Source of the DNA: an uncultured Eubacteriales bacterium
Lineage (GTDB): Bacteria; Bacillota; Clostridia; Oscillospirales; Butyricicoccaceae
Length of the DNA: 18,663 nucleotides
NCBI GenBank assembly: GCA_934636325.1
Contig: CAKUAK010000061.1
Span: 1 to 18,663 of the forward strand
Reading direction: 5' to 3'
A program made the position numbers and the translations under genes. Positions within the stretch are counted from its first letter, which is position 1; each line of letters begins with the position of its first letter. Shown here piece after piece: positions 12,519-18,663 of the stretch. The notes beneath the pieces were generated by a model. The model saw only the letters and a program-made list of their open reading frames with translations. It ran no database searches and had not been told where the DNA came from.

Positions 12519-14411
12519 ATGTTCACAGATGATTATTTCAATCGGTTTGTTCTGCCTGACGACCTGCGGGAGGCCCTTAAAAAGTGCCGTTCCATCGGTT
12601 ATGTAGAGGATCAGGAAGAGCTTGACGAAATGGGTTACGGCCCTGCACACACCTCCAAATATGACGTCGTCTATAACATCGTCGGAAATGGCATCGTCAA
12701 GGAAGCCGAAGTCATCAGATGCAAAAATGGCACGCTTGTCAACTTTATGGAGGATTACATGCGCCGCAGAGACCCCAACTCGATGGTCATCGGCGATGAT
12801 CTTCCGACCGACAAGCCCCGTTTCTCAGAGCTTTACGGATATGAGTTTTCAAGCCTCCGCCAGCAGACCTTCGATTGGCTGTCCCAGCAGAGACTGATAA
12901 TGCTGCCCTTCCGCGCGGGCGATGATAAATACGGCTATGAGAGCCTTATGATCTGCCCGGCCAACGCCGCCTTCTTCGCCCTTTCGCTGGCCAACATGCA
13001 GGGCTTTATACCCATAGAAGAGGTACACGATAATTACGTTCCCCGCTCGATAATATATGTTGCGCCCCCCTTCCGCCATACCCATTTCAACGGCAAGCAG
13101 GTCGTTGTGCATAACCGCAGCAAGGATCTGCACGAGGTCTTTGCATATAACCTTTATCCCGGTCCCTCGGCCAAGAAGGGCGTATTCTCGGTGCTGCTCG
13201 ATATAGGCGAGCAGGAGGGATGGGTATGTTGCCATGCTTCGGCCGCGATGGTCGAGACCCCCTATGAAAATGAGACCGTCTTTATGCACGAGGGCGCATC
13301 GGGCGGCGGCAAGAGCGAGATGCTCGAGGATTTCCAGCGTCAGCCCGACGGAAGGCTGCTGCTCGGTACCCATGTCGTCACCGGAGAAAAATATTATCTT
13401 ACCCTCAACGAGAGCTGTAAGATACATCCCATCGCCGACGATATGGCCGTTGCCTATTCCAAGATACAGGATCCCGAATCGGGAAAGCTGAGGATAATGG
13501 ACGCAGAGAACGGCTGGTTCCTGCGCATGGACAGCATGAATGCTTACGGCAACAGCCCTGTATATGAAAAGATCTCGATACATCCGCCCCGTCCGCTGCT
13601 CTTCCTCAATATGGACGGCGTGCCCGGCGCGACCTGCCTTATCTGGGAGCATGTCCTCGATTCCAACGGGCAGCCCTGCACCAACCCGAGGGTCATAATC
13701 CCCCGCGACATGATAGAGAACATCGTTCCCGCAGAGCCCCAGGAGGTAAGCGTCAGGAGCTTCGGCGTCCGCATGCCGCCTTCGACGGCTGCCGAGCCCA
13801 ATTACGGCGTAATGGGCCTGCTGCATATAATCCCGCCCTCTCTGGCATGGCTGTGGAGGCTGGTATCGCCCCGCGGCTTCAAGAACCCCAGCATCGTAGA
13901 CGGCGGCGGGAAGATGAAGAGCGAGGGTGTCGGCTCTTACTGGCCCTTCGCCACAGGCAAGAAGGTCACGCAGGCTAACCTGCTGCTCAAGCAGATACTC
14001 GATGCGCCCAAGACCCTTAATGTTCTGATACCCAATCAGCATATCGGCGCATATAAGATCGGCTTTGTCAGCGAGTGGATCAGCCGTGAATATCTTGCCC
14101 GCCATGACGGCGTCGTCAGGATGAAGCATCTGACCCCGGCCCGCTGCCCGCTTTTTGGTTATGCCCTTATCGACATGAAGCTCGACGGTCAGTATATCCG
14201 CCAGACCTTTTTAAGGCCCGAGACACAGTCCAAGCTGGGTGAAGAGGGCTATGACGCCGGCGCGAAGATCCTGACCGACTTCTTCAAGGAAGAGATCAGC
14301 CAGTTCCTGACCGACGATCTCGATCCCCTCGGCCGACAGATAATCGAATGCTGCCTTAATGACGGCACGCTGGAGGATTATCTCAGGCTGACCCCCATGG
14401 ATATCAAATAA
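12519..14411 (+). CDS. DUF4914-like protein, probable remote PEP-carboxykinase relative
   Basis: The 630-residue protein resembles the uncharacterised DUF4914 family, which I recall as mostly clostridial and about this long. Read against ATP-type PEP carboxykinase I see, in order: AKKGVFSV (218-225), like the PEPCK KKGIFS block; CCHASA (237-242), like MHCSAN; the P-loop GASGGGKS (259-266), like GLSGTGKT; IADD (305-308), like the GDD metal motif; and NPRVIIP...IENIVP (389-404), then FGVRMPPST (415-423), like NTR-YPI...EN and FGVLPPVS. Candidate metal ligands are Lys220, His239 and Asp308, with Lys265 on the phosphates and Arg391 in the active site. Lys220 to His239 is 19 residues, as in E. coli PEPCK (Lys213 to His232). 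A segment of roughly 28 extra residues separates the P-loop from ADD. The N-terminal GRSPKDK substrate block is not clear. The start is set by TGGAGGAG (12505-12512), 6 nt upstream. No signal peptide; probably cytosolic. Function is unassigned. Confidence 0.85.
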   Translation: MFTDDYFNRFVLPDDLREALKKCRSIGYVEDQEELDEMGYGPAHTSKYDVVYNIVGNGIVKEAEVIRCKNGTLVNFMEDYMRRRDPNSMVIGDDLPTDKPRFSELYGYEFSSLRQQTFDWLSQQRLIMLPFRAGDDKYGYESLMICPANAAFFALSLANMQGFIPIEEVHDNYVPRSIIYVAPPFRHTHFNGKQVVVHNRSKDLHEVFAYNLYPGPSAKKGVFSVLLDIGEQEGWVCCHASAAMVETPYENETVFMHEGASGGGKSEMLEDFQRQPDGRLLLGTHVVTGEKYYLTLNESCKIHPIADDMAVAYSKIQDPESGKLRIMDAENGWFLRMDSMNAYGNSPVYEKISIHPPRPLLFLNMDGVPGATCLIWEHVLDSNGQPCTNPRVIIPRDMIENIVPAEPQEVSVRSFGVRMPPSTAAEPNYGVMGLLHIIPPSLAWLWRLVSPRGFKNPSIVDGGGKMKSEGVGSYWPFATGKKVTQANLLLKQILDAPKTLNVLIPNQHIGAYKIGFVSEWISREYLARHDGVVRMKHLTPARCPLFGYALIDMKLDGQYIRQTFLRPETQSKLGEEGYDAGAKILTDFFKEEISQFLTDDLDPLGRQIIECCLNDGTLEDYLRLTPMDIK

Positions 14412-14426
14412 AAAAGAATAAGGGTT

Positions 14427-14463
14427 GCCCCCGGAGCTTGATGATGCTCCGGGGGCGTATTTT
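14427..14463. terminator. Terminator between the DUF4914-like gene and the convergent lipoprotein gene
   Basis: An 11-bp perfect stem (14427-14437 with 14446-14456, 8-nt loop) is followed by GTATTTT on the plus strand. It lies only a few bases from the stop of the minus-strand lipoprotein gene at 14470, and on that strand a T-rich stretch follows further on, so it probably serves both genes. Confidence 0.8.
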
Positions 14464-14469
14464 ATGGCT

Positions 14470-15693
14470 TTATATTGATGGTGTAAAGTAGATGACCTTT
14501 GGCGAATCAACCGTCGCGCCGGTCATCATAACGGCCAGCCCGCCGGAAGGCGAGATGCTTGATGTCTCAAAACTGGCGGGATAGCCTTGGCCGCGTTTGA
14601 GGGCAAATGATGTTGTGAACTCTGTCCCGCGGTAAAATCTTACCTCGGCTATCGTGTCCTGCGAATCTGGGAAGGCCGAGGCGACCGAGATCGCCCCGCA
14701 GGCCGATGCGGTCTCGGCTGAGATATAGTTCATATCGTCATCCTCTCCGGGAAGACCGTCGGAGGGAAACGCGGTGTATTCCATGCTGTTCAGATCAAGG
14801 ATGCCCTTAGGGAAAGCCGAGAAATAGTCGCACATCAGAATGTCGCTGCCGCCGCAGGGGATGGGGGAGAGATATTCATATTCTGTAAGCTCTGTTATAT
14901 TGCCGTCCTTATCCATAAAGAAGGGATAATATACCCATTCCCAGCCGAGGACCCTTCCGATGACTCCGCTTCCGTCGGGCAGCCAGGATGTGGCACAGGG
15001 CAGATGGAAGTCGGACTCCTGATCTCCGCCCTCCGGGACAAAGCCATCGAAGGAGGCCAGCTCGTTTTCAAAGGACATGTCCGAAATATACATCCTATCA
15101 TATGTCGATACCGCGGCCAGCCTTTTATCGGGCGAGACATCGATGGAGCGAAGATCGGGAAGGGAAGAAATATCATACTCCTCGCAGGCCAGCGAATCGG
15201 GGTCGATAAACAGCATGGTGCTGAACTCGTATGTTTCGCTGTTCTGTATGAGCAGCATGACCGTCCCATCGTCGAATACACAGGTCGGATACTGTCCGAT
15301 CAGCCCGATGGGTATGCTGTCGCCGGTAAAGGCGTCGTCCGAAACGGAATAAGGGTAAAGCCAGGTCTGCTCGCTTACGACGCCCGACGATAACGATGAC
15401 GCAAAGACGAGGATGGTATCATCCGAGCAGGCAAATATGTTCTCGACCGTCATGCCGTTGTCGGTCAGTAAAGAGGCGTCGATCATCCTGACAGGCCCGC
15501 CGTCCACGGCAGTGCTGCCCGGGATATCAGCCTTGGGCTTGTCATCTTCAGGGGGAGCGGGATCATCGGTTATCCCGGGGAGGTCATCCGGCGTGTCATT
15601 TGCCGTCTGCCCCGGGGCATCGACGCCCTTGCCGCACGCGGCGCATAAGAGAAGAAGTGATGCGAAAAGAATGGCTATAACGCGCTTAGTCAT
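14470..15693 (-). CDS. Putative lipoprotein, possibly a beta-propeller, function unknown
   Basis: I do not recognise a specific family for this 407-residue protein. A signal peptide (MTKRVIAILFASLLLLCAAC) ends at Cys20 in a lipobox-like LCAAC, so it should be anchored on the outer face of the membrane. A Pro/Asp/Gly-rich linker (about 21-65) follows. The rest has repeated beta-rich segments with propeller-like turns such as SPDKRLAAVS, LPDGSGVIG and SPSGGLAVMM, which suggests a TolB/WD40-like fold; this is an inference. The product is acidic overall. Its start overlaps the end of rarA by 8 bp, with AGAGGAT about 10 nt upstream, so it is co-expressed and probably coupled in translation. Confidence 0.8.
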   Translation of the reverse strand: MTKRVIAILFASLLLLCAACGKGVDAPGQTANDTPDDLPGITDDPAPPEDDKPKADIPGSTAVDGGPVRMIDASLLTDNGMTVENIFACSDDTILVFASSLSSGVVSEQTWLYPYSVSDDAFTGDSIPIGLIGQYPTCVFDDGTVMLLIQNSETYEFSTMLFIDPDSLACEEYDISSLPDLRSIDVSPDKRLAAVSTYDRMYISDMSFENELASFDGFVPEGGDQESDFHLPCATSWLPDGSGVIGRVLGWEWVYYPFFMDKDGNITELTEYEYLSPIPCGGSDILMCDYFSAFPKGILDLNSMEYTAFPSDGLPGEDDDMNYISAETASACGAISVASAFPDSQDTIAEVRFYRGTEFTTSFALKRGQGYPASFETSSISPSGGLAVMMTGATVDSPKVIYFTPSI

Positions 15694-16957
15694 GTTTTTT
15701 TATCCTCTGCCAATACTGCTTGGCCTGCTGCTCTGCCTTGTTAATACCTTCCTTGTAATAGGAAGCCGAGGAGAGCGCATCGGGCAGATATTGCTGCTCT
15801 ACATAATTATTCGGATAGTCATGGGGGTACTTGTAGGTCAGACCGCGCCCCAGCTTTGCCGCCCCGCCGTAATGGGCGTCTTTAAGATGGGCGGGGATAT
15901 CCCCGGTCATCCCGGCCTGGACGTCGGCCATGGCGGCTTCTATGGCTGCCGACGCCGAGTTGGATTTTGGCGCCGTGGCCAGAAGGATGCACGCCTGTCC
16001 CAGCGGCAGCTTGGCCTCGGGCATGCCCAGCTGCATGGCCGAATCACAGCAGGCCTTGACGATCGTTATTGCCTGGGGATAGGCCAGCCCGACATCCTCG
16101 CTGGCGACACACAGCATACGCCTTATGGCAGAAGCCATGTCGCCCCCGGCAAGCAGCCGGGCAAGATAGTGCAGGGCGGCGTCGGCGTCGGAACCGCGCA
16201 GCGACTTGTGGAAGGCCGACAGTATGTCGTAATGTGAATCACCGTCCCGGTCGTAACGCATGGAGGATCGCTGGGTCACAGCTTTGGCGTCGGAAAGGGG
16301 GATATCTATCCGGTCGTTGACATTTGTACCGTTGGCATAGCATAAAAGTTCCACGGCATTTATGGATTTTCTCACATCTCCCCCGCAGGACATGGCGATA
16401 TATTCGGTGACCCCCTCTTCAAGGACGATCTTCTTTTTCATCTCTCGGGCGCAGAGGGTGAAGGCGCGGCGGACGGCCTTTTGTATGTCTTCGGGCGTGA
16501 TGGGCATGAACTCGAAGATGGTGCTTCGGCTCAATATGGCGTTATAGACATAAAAATAGGGGTTTTCGGTCGTCGAGGCGATAAGGGTTATCTTGCCGCT
16601 CTCGATGAACTCCAAAAGCGACTGCTGCTGTTTTTTGTTGAAGTATTGTATCTCGTCGAGATAGAGCAGTATCCCGTTGGGCGCCAGAAGGGTGTCCAGC
16701 TGTGATACCATGTCCTTTATGTCGCCGACGCCGGCCGTCGTGGCGTTGAGTTTATAAAGACGGCGGCTGGTTTTTCCGGCGATGATCTCGGCCAGCGTCG
16801 TTTTGCCGATGCCCGACGGACCGTAAAAGATCATATTGGGGATGTTTCCGCTTTCGACGATGCGGCGGAGGATGCCGTCCGGCCCGATGATGTGCTGCTG
16901 TCCGACCATGTCGTCCAGCTCTGTGGGGCGTATTTTATCTGCAAGAGGCTGATACAT
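15686..16957 (-). CDS. rarA: Replication-associated recombination protein A (RarA/MgsA) AAA+ ATPase
   Basis: This cytosolic clamp-loader-like ATPase acts at stalled replication forks. The 423-residue product has Walker A GPSGIGKT (46-53), Walker B LLYLDEIQ (97-104), sensor 1 ASTTENP (127-133), an arginine finger at Arg144 in LSR and sensor 2 in GGDVRKSIN (192-200, Arg196). The MgsA C-terminal domain is clear: SHYDILSAFHKSLRGSDADA (241-260), ARLLAGGD (266-273) and YPHDYPNNYVEQQYLP (377-392). Walker A differs from the usual GPPGTGKT by Ser and Ile. ATG 16957 has GGAG 7 nt upstream. It is the first gene of a pair with the lipoprotein gene. Its promoter is not obvious: a weak TTTACC-17-TTTACT overlaps the preceding terminator. 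Confidence 0.94.
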   Translation of the reverse strand: MYQPLADKIRPTELDDMVGQQHIIGPDGILRRIVESGNIPNMIFYGPSGIGKTTLAEIIAGKTSRRLYKLNATTAGVGDIKDMVSQLDTLLAPNGILLYLDEIQYFNKKQQQSLLEFIESGKITLIASTTENPYFYVYNAILSRSTIFEFMPITPEDIQKAVRRAFTLCAREMKKKIVLEEGVTEYIAMSCGGDVRKSINAVELLCYANGTNVNDRIDIPLSDAKAVTQRSSMRYDRDGDSHYDILSAFHKSLRGSDADAALHYLARLLAGGDMASAIRRMLCVASEDVGLAYPQAITIVKACCDSAMQLGMPEAKLPLGQACILLATAPKSNSASAAIEAAMADVQAGMTGDIPAHLKDAHYGGAAKLGRGLTYKYPHDYPNNYVEQQYLPDALSSASYYKEGINKAEQQAKQYWQRIKKHD

Positions 16958-16980
16958 TTCGATGCTCCGTATTAGTAAAA

Positions 16981-17018
16981 TAAAAAATCCCGACCCGGTA
17001 AAAACCGGACCGGGATTT
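16981..17018 (-). terminator. Terminator of the M42 peptidase gene
   Basis: AAATCCCG (16985-16992) pairs with CGGGATTT (17011-17018) around CCGGT/ACCGG with an AAAA loop and a 2x2 internal mismatch. On the minus strand six T residues follow. It lies 11 nt after the peptidase stop. Confidence 0.85.
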
Positions 17019-17029
17019 ATGCTTTGCGA

Positions 17030-18058
17030 TTAGCCGATGTATTCGCGGATGAGGTTGAAGGTGTTCTTCAGACCCTCGATATGGGTACGCTCATAGCCGT
17101 GAGATGCGTATACGCCCGGGCCGATAAGGGCATGGCGGACGTCGTATCCGGCCTTGAGGGTGACTTCGACGTCGGAGCCATAGAAGTTATAGACGTCGAC
17201 GGCATAATCGACCCCGGCCGATCTGGCGGCCTGGACCAGCTCTGTTGTCATATCGTAATTGTAAGGTCCGCCGGAATCCTTTGCGCAGATAGAGACCATG
17301 CGCTCTGTGCAGTCAAGACCCTCGCCGACACAGCCCATGTCGACGGCAAGAACATCGACGATGCCCTCGGGCACGCCGCAGGCGGCGCCGTGGCCGACCT
17401 CTTCGTATACCGTAAAGCCGATGACAACGCGGCGGGAGGGGGTTATGCCCTCGTCCTTGAGGTACTTTGCGTATGTGAGAAGAACAGCGGCCGAAGCCTT
17501 GTCATCGAGGAAGCGGCTCTTGATATAGCCCTTCTGGGTGACGGTGAAGCGAGGATCGAGAACGACGAAATCGCCGTTGCGGATTCCGAGCTCTTTTGTC
17601 TCTTCGGCGCTGGAAACAAACTCGTCAAGTACGACTTCGAGGTTGCTCTCGAAGCTCCTGGCCTTGTTGACCTCGGCGTTGACATGGGAAGAGGCGTTGG
17701 GTACCTGGATCGTGCCCTCATAGCATCCGCCGAGGCGGGCATATACGCGGACATTGTTGGTCTCGACATTGTTGGGGTTGAGGCCGCCGACACGGGAGAG
17801 AACAAGACGTCCGTCGGACTTGATGGTGTTGACGACGGCGCCGAGGGTGTCGACATGGGCAAAGAGCATAAGGCCGTTGCCTGTGCCGCCCAGCTCGGCC
17901 CTTACGCCGCCCTTGTGCAGCCTTTCGGGCTTATAGCCGAGGCGGGTGATCTCTTCGCAGAGGTAATCCTGAACTTTATTTGTAAAACCTGTGGGGCTGT
18001 CGATCGACAGCAGCTTTTCAAGCTGCTCCATCATATAGGATTTATAGATCTCTTTCAT
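17030..18058 (-). CDS. M42 family metallo-aminopeptidase
   Basis: This cytosolic di-metal exopeptidase probably trims short peptides into amino acids. The 342-residue product shows the ligands in order: His68 and Asp70 in AHVDTLG, the bridging Asp185 in SRFLDDKAS, catalytic Glu219 and metal-binding Glu220 in YEEVGHGA, Asp240 in AVDMGCVGEG, and His320 in YASHGYERTH. These are the TET/PepA-type M42 residues. The start ATG has AAAGGAG about 9 nt upstream. It has its own promoter and terminator. The Opp importer 8.7 kb away would supply peptide substrates, but there is no direct genetic link. Endoglucanase names given to some relatives are historical errors. Confidence 0.92.
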   Translation of the reverse strand: MKEIYKSYMMEQLEKLLSIDSPTGFTNKVQDYLCEEITRLGYKPERLHKGGVRAELGGTGNGLMLFAHVDTLGAVVNTIKSDGRLVLSRVGGLNPNNVETNNVRVYARLGGCYEGTIQVPNASSHVNAEVNKARSFESNLEVVLDEFVSSAEETKELGIRNGDFVVLDPRFTVTQKGYIKSRFLDDKASAAVLLTYAKYLKDEGITPSRRVVIGFTVYEEVGHGAACGVPEGIVDVLAVDMGCVGEGLDCTERMVSICAKDSGGPYNYDMTTELVQAARSAGVDYAVDVYNFYGSDVEVTLKAGYDVRHALIGPGVYASHGYERTHIEGLKNTFNLIREYIG

Positions 18059-18088
18059 TTTGGATGACTCCTTTGCTTTGATTATTGT

Positions 18089-18094
18089 ATTATA
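18089..18094 (-). promoter_or_regulatory. -10 box of the M42 peptidase promoter
   Basis: TATAAT on the minus strand, with TGA directly upstream (extended -10). The -35 position 17 bp away is only TTTTTT, so the promoter relies on the extended -10. The leader is about 25 nt. Confidence 0.55.
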
Positions 18095-18210
18095 TCATCT
18101 CATATTTTTCGAAAAAAGGCAACTTAAAAGAGTGGATATAGTGTATGAACCGCCTGGGTGCGAAGGCCTGTTGTTATGTATAGAGATGACATTGCGCCGC
18201 GGCAGAATGA

Positions 18211-18252
18211 TACCCCTGTTATCTCTCGGGCGGCGAGGCGATAACAGGGGTA
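18211..18252. repeat. Long hairpin downstream of the partial gene
   Basis: A 13-bp perfect stem (18211-18223 with 18240-18252) continues after one bulged base into an inner CTCG/CGAG stem with loop GGCGG. It lies 14 bp after the stop of the minus-strand gene that ends at 18267. No T-run follows on either strand, so it is not a classical intrinsic terminator; it may protect or process the 3' end. Confidence 0.6.
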
Positions 18253-18266
18253 CGACTGTATTTGGA

Positions 18267-18663
18267 TCAGAATACCGGCTCCTCGGGCTTGGTGTCGTTC
18301 TGGGGCAGGGGGGTCTCGGGCTGCCCGCCGCCCTGGACAGAGCTGTTGAGCAGCTGCTGGATAGAGGTCAGCATGCTGGTCTTGAGGCCGCTTTCCCACA
18401 TGCTGACCGTGGGGTTGAGCTTGCGGCTGAGGGACAGGGCCTGCTGCTTCTGGGCCGCCAACTCCAGCCCTTCGGGCAGGAAGAGGGTATAGAACTTGAT
18501 ATTGACCTTCTTGCCGATGCGTGCCATGTGTGCCGCGATGCCCAGCTGGCGGCATTCGGTCGATGCGGCAAGGATGCCTTCCATATGCTCTTCGCCGTTG
18601 CCCGAGAGGATGACCAGCTCGACGCCGCGGGCCGAGGCCTGATCGCCGTATTCTTCGTTGAAG
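18267..18663 (-). CDS. Unrecognised protein, C-terminal part only
   Basis: The gene runs off the window, so only about 132 C-terminal codons are seen. The visible part begins with an in-frame segment FNEEYGDQASARGVELVIL, upstream of the ATG at 18584, so the true start lies outside. It continues with a mixed alpha/beta region (HMEGILAASTECRQLGIAAH, then KKVNIKFYTLFLPEG), a helical segment rich in Gln, Leu and Ser, and a Pro/Glu-rich tail ending in EEPVF. No signal peptide or membrane segment is visible in this part. I do not recognise a family and assign no function. Confidence 0.75.
   Translation of the reverse strand, partial: FNEEYGDQASARGVELVILSGNGEEHMEGILAASTECRQLGIAAHMARIGKKVNIKFYTLFLPEGLELAAQKQQALSLSRKLNPTVSMWESGLKTSMLTSIQQLLNSSVQGGGQPETPLPQNDTKPEEPVF

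Noticed and set aside
12777..13326. Reading the GASGGGKSE loop of the DUF4914-like protein as an HPr kinase site
   Set aside because: HPr kinase has a similar loop, but the extra KKG-FS, CHASA and NPR...IENIVP blocks fit PEP carboxykinase better, and no HPr-kinase signature region is seen.
10963..14129. Long minus-strand open frames opposite guaB (455 codons) and the DUF4914-like gene (426 codons)
   Set aside because: They are shadow frames of clear plus-strand genes, without ribosome binding sites or family features.
1..18663. CRISPR arrays, tRNA or rRNA genes, insertion sequences, prophage or defence systems
   Set aside because: I found no regularly spaced repeats, no tRNA-like cloverleaf with a conserved TTC loop, no transposase or integrase motifs, and no flanking duplications.

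Overview
The window looks like part of the chromosome of a strictly anaerobic member of the Clostridia (Bacillota), possibly a gut or other uncultured lineage. The evidence is Gram-positive style lipoproteins, strong AGGAGG-type ribosome binding sites, extended -10 (TGnTATAAT) promoters, an oxygen-sensitive double-cubane iron-sulfur reductase, an Ogg1-type glycosylase of the kind seen in clostridia, and a 630-residue DUF4914-type protein. Coding DNA is moderately GC-rich and intergenic DNA is AT-rich. I see no rRNA, tRNA, CRISPR array, insertion sequence or prophage gene. The region reads as core and metabolic chromosome rather than a mobile island.

Layout. (1) 1-1590, plus strand: the terminator of an upstream gene, then purA (IMP to adenylosuccinate) with its own promoter, a leader hairpin and a terminator. 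(2) 1595-8450, minus strand: a six-gene operon read from high to low coordinates, oppA-oppB-oppC-oppD-oppF followed by a YjiM-like double-cubane-cluster reductase. The genes overlap or nearly abut, except for a hairpin between oppA and oppB. (3) 8397-8769: a 373-bp AT-rich control region with repeated GTCATTTTATG elements. (4) 8680-9681, minus: an AEC-family transporter, divergent from ogg. (5) 9862-12348, plus: ogg, then guaB (IMP to XMP), whose near-perfect promoter overlaps the ogg stop codon. (6) 12452-14463, plus: a 630-residue DUF4914-like protein. (7) 14470-18058, minus: an M42 metallopeptidase with its own terminator, then a rarA-lipoprotein gene pair that overlaps by 8 bp. (8) 18267-18663: the 3' end of an unrecognised minus-strand gene.

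How the genes fit together. purA and guaB are the two enzymes that commit IMP to AMP and to GMP. The Opp transporter probably imports peptides, and the M42 aminopeptidase could degrade them. The reductase at the end of the opp operon suggests that uptake is coupled to an anaerobic reduction, but its substrate cannot be read from the sequence.

The most interesting point is the DUF4914-like protein. Read against ATP-dependent PEP carboxykinase it keeps, in order, a KKG-FS block, a CHASA block in place of MHCSAN, a GASGGGKS P-loop, an ADD metal motif and an NPRVIIP...IENIVP block ending in FGV-PPS. It therefore looks like a remote PEPCK relative with an intact metal and nucleotide site and a changed substrate site.
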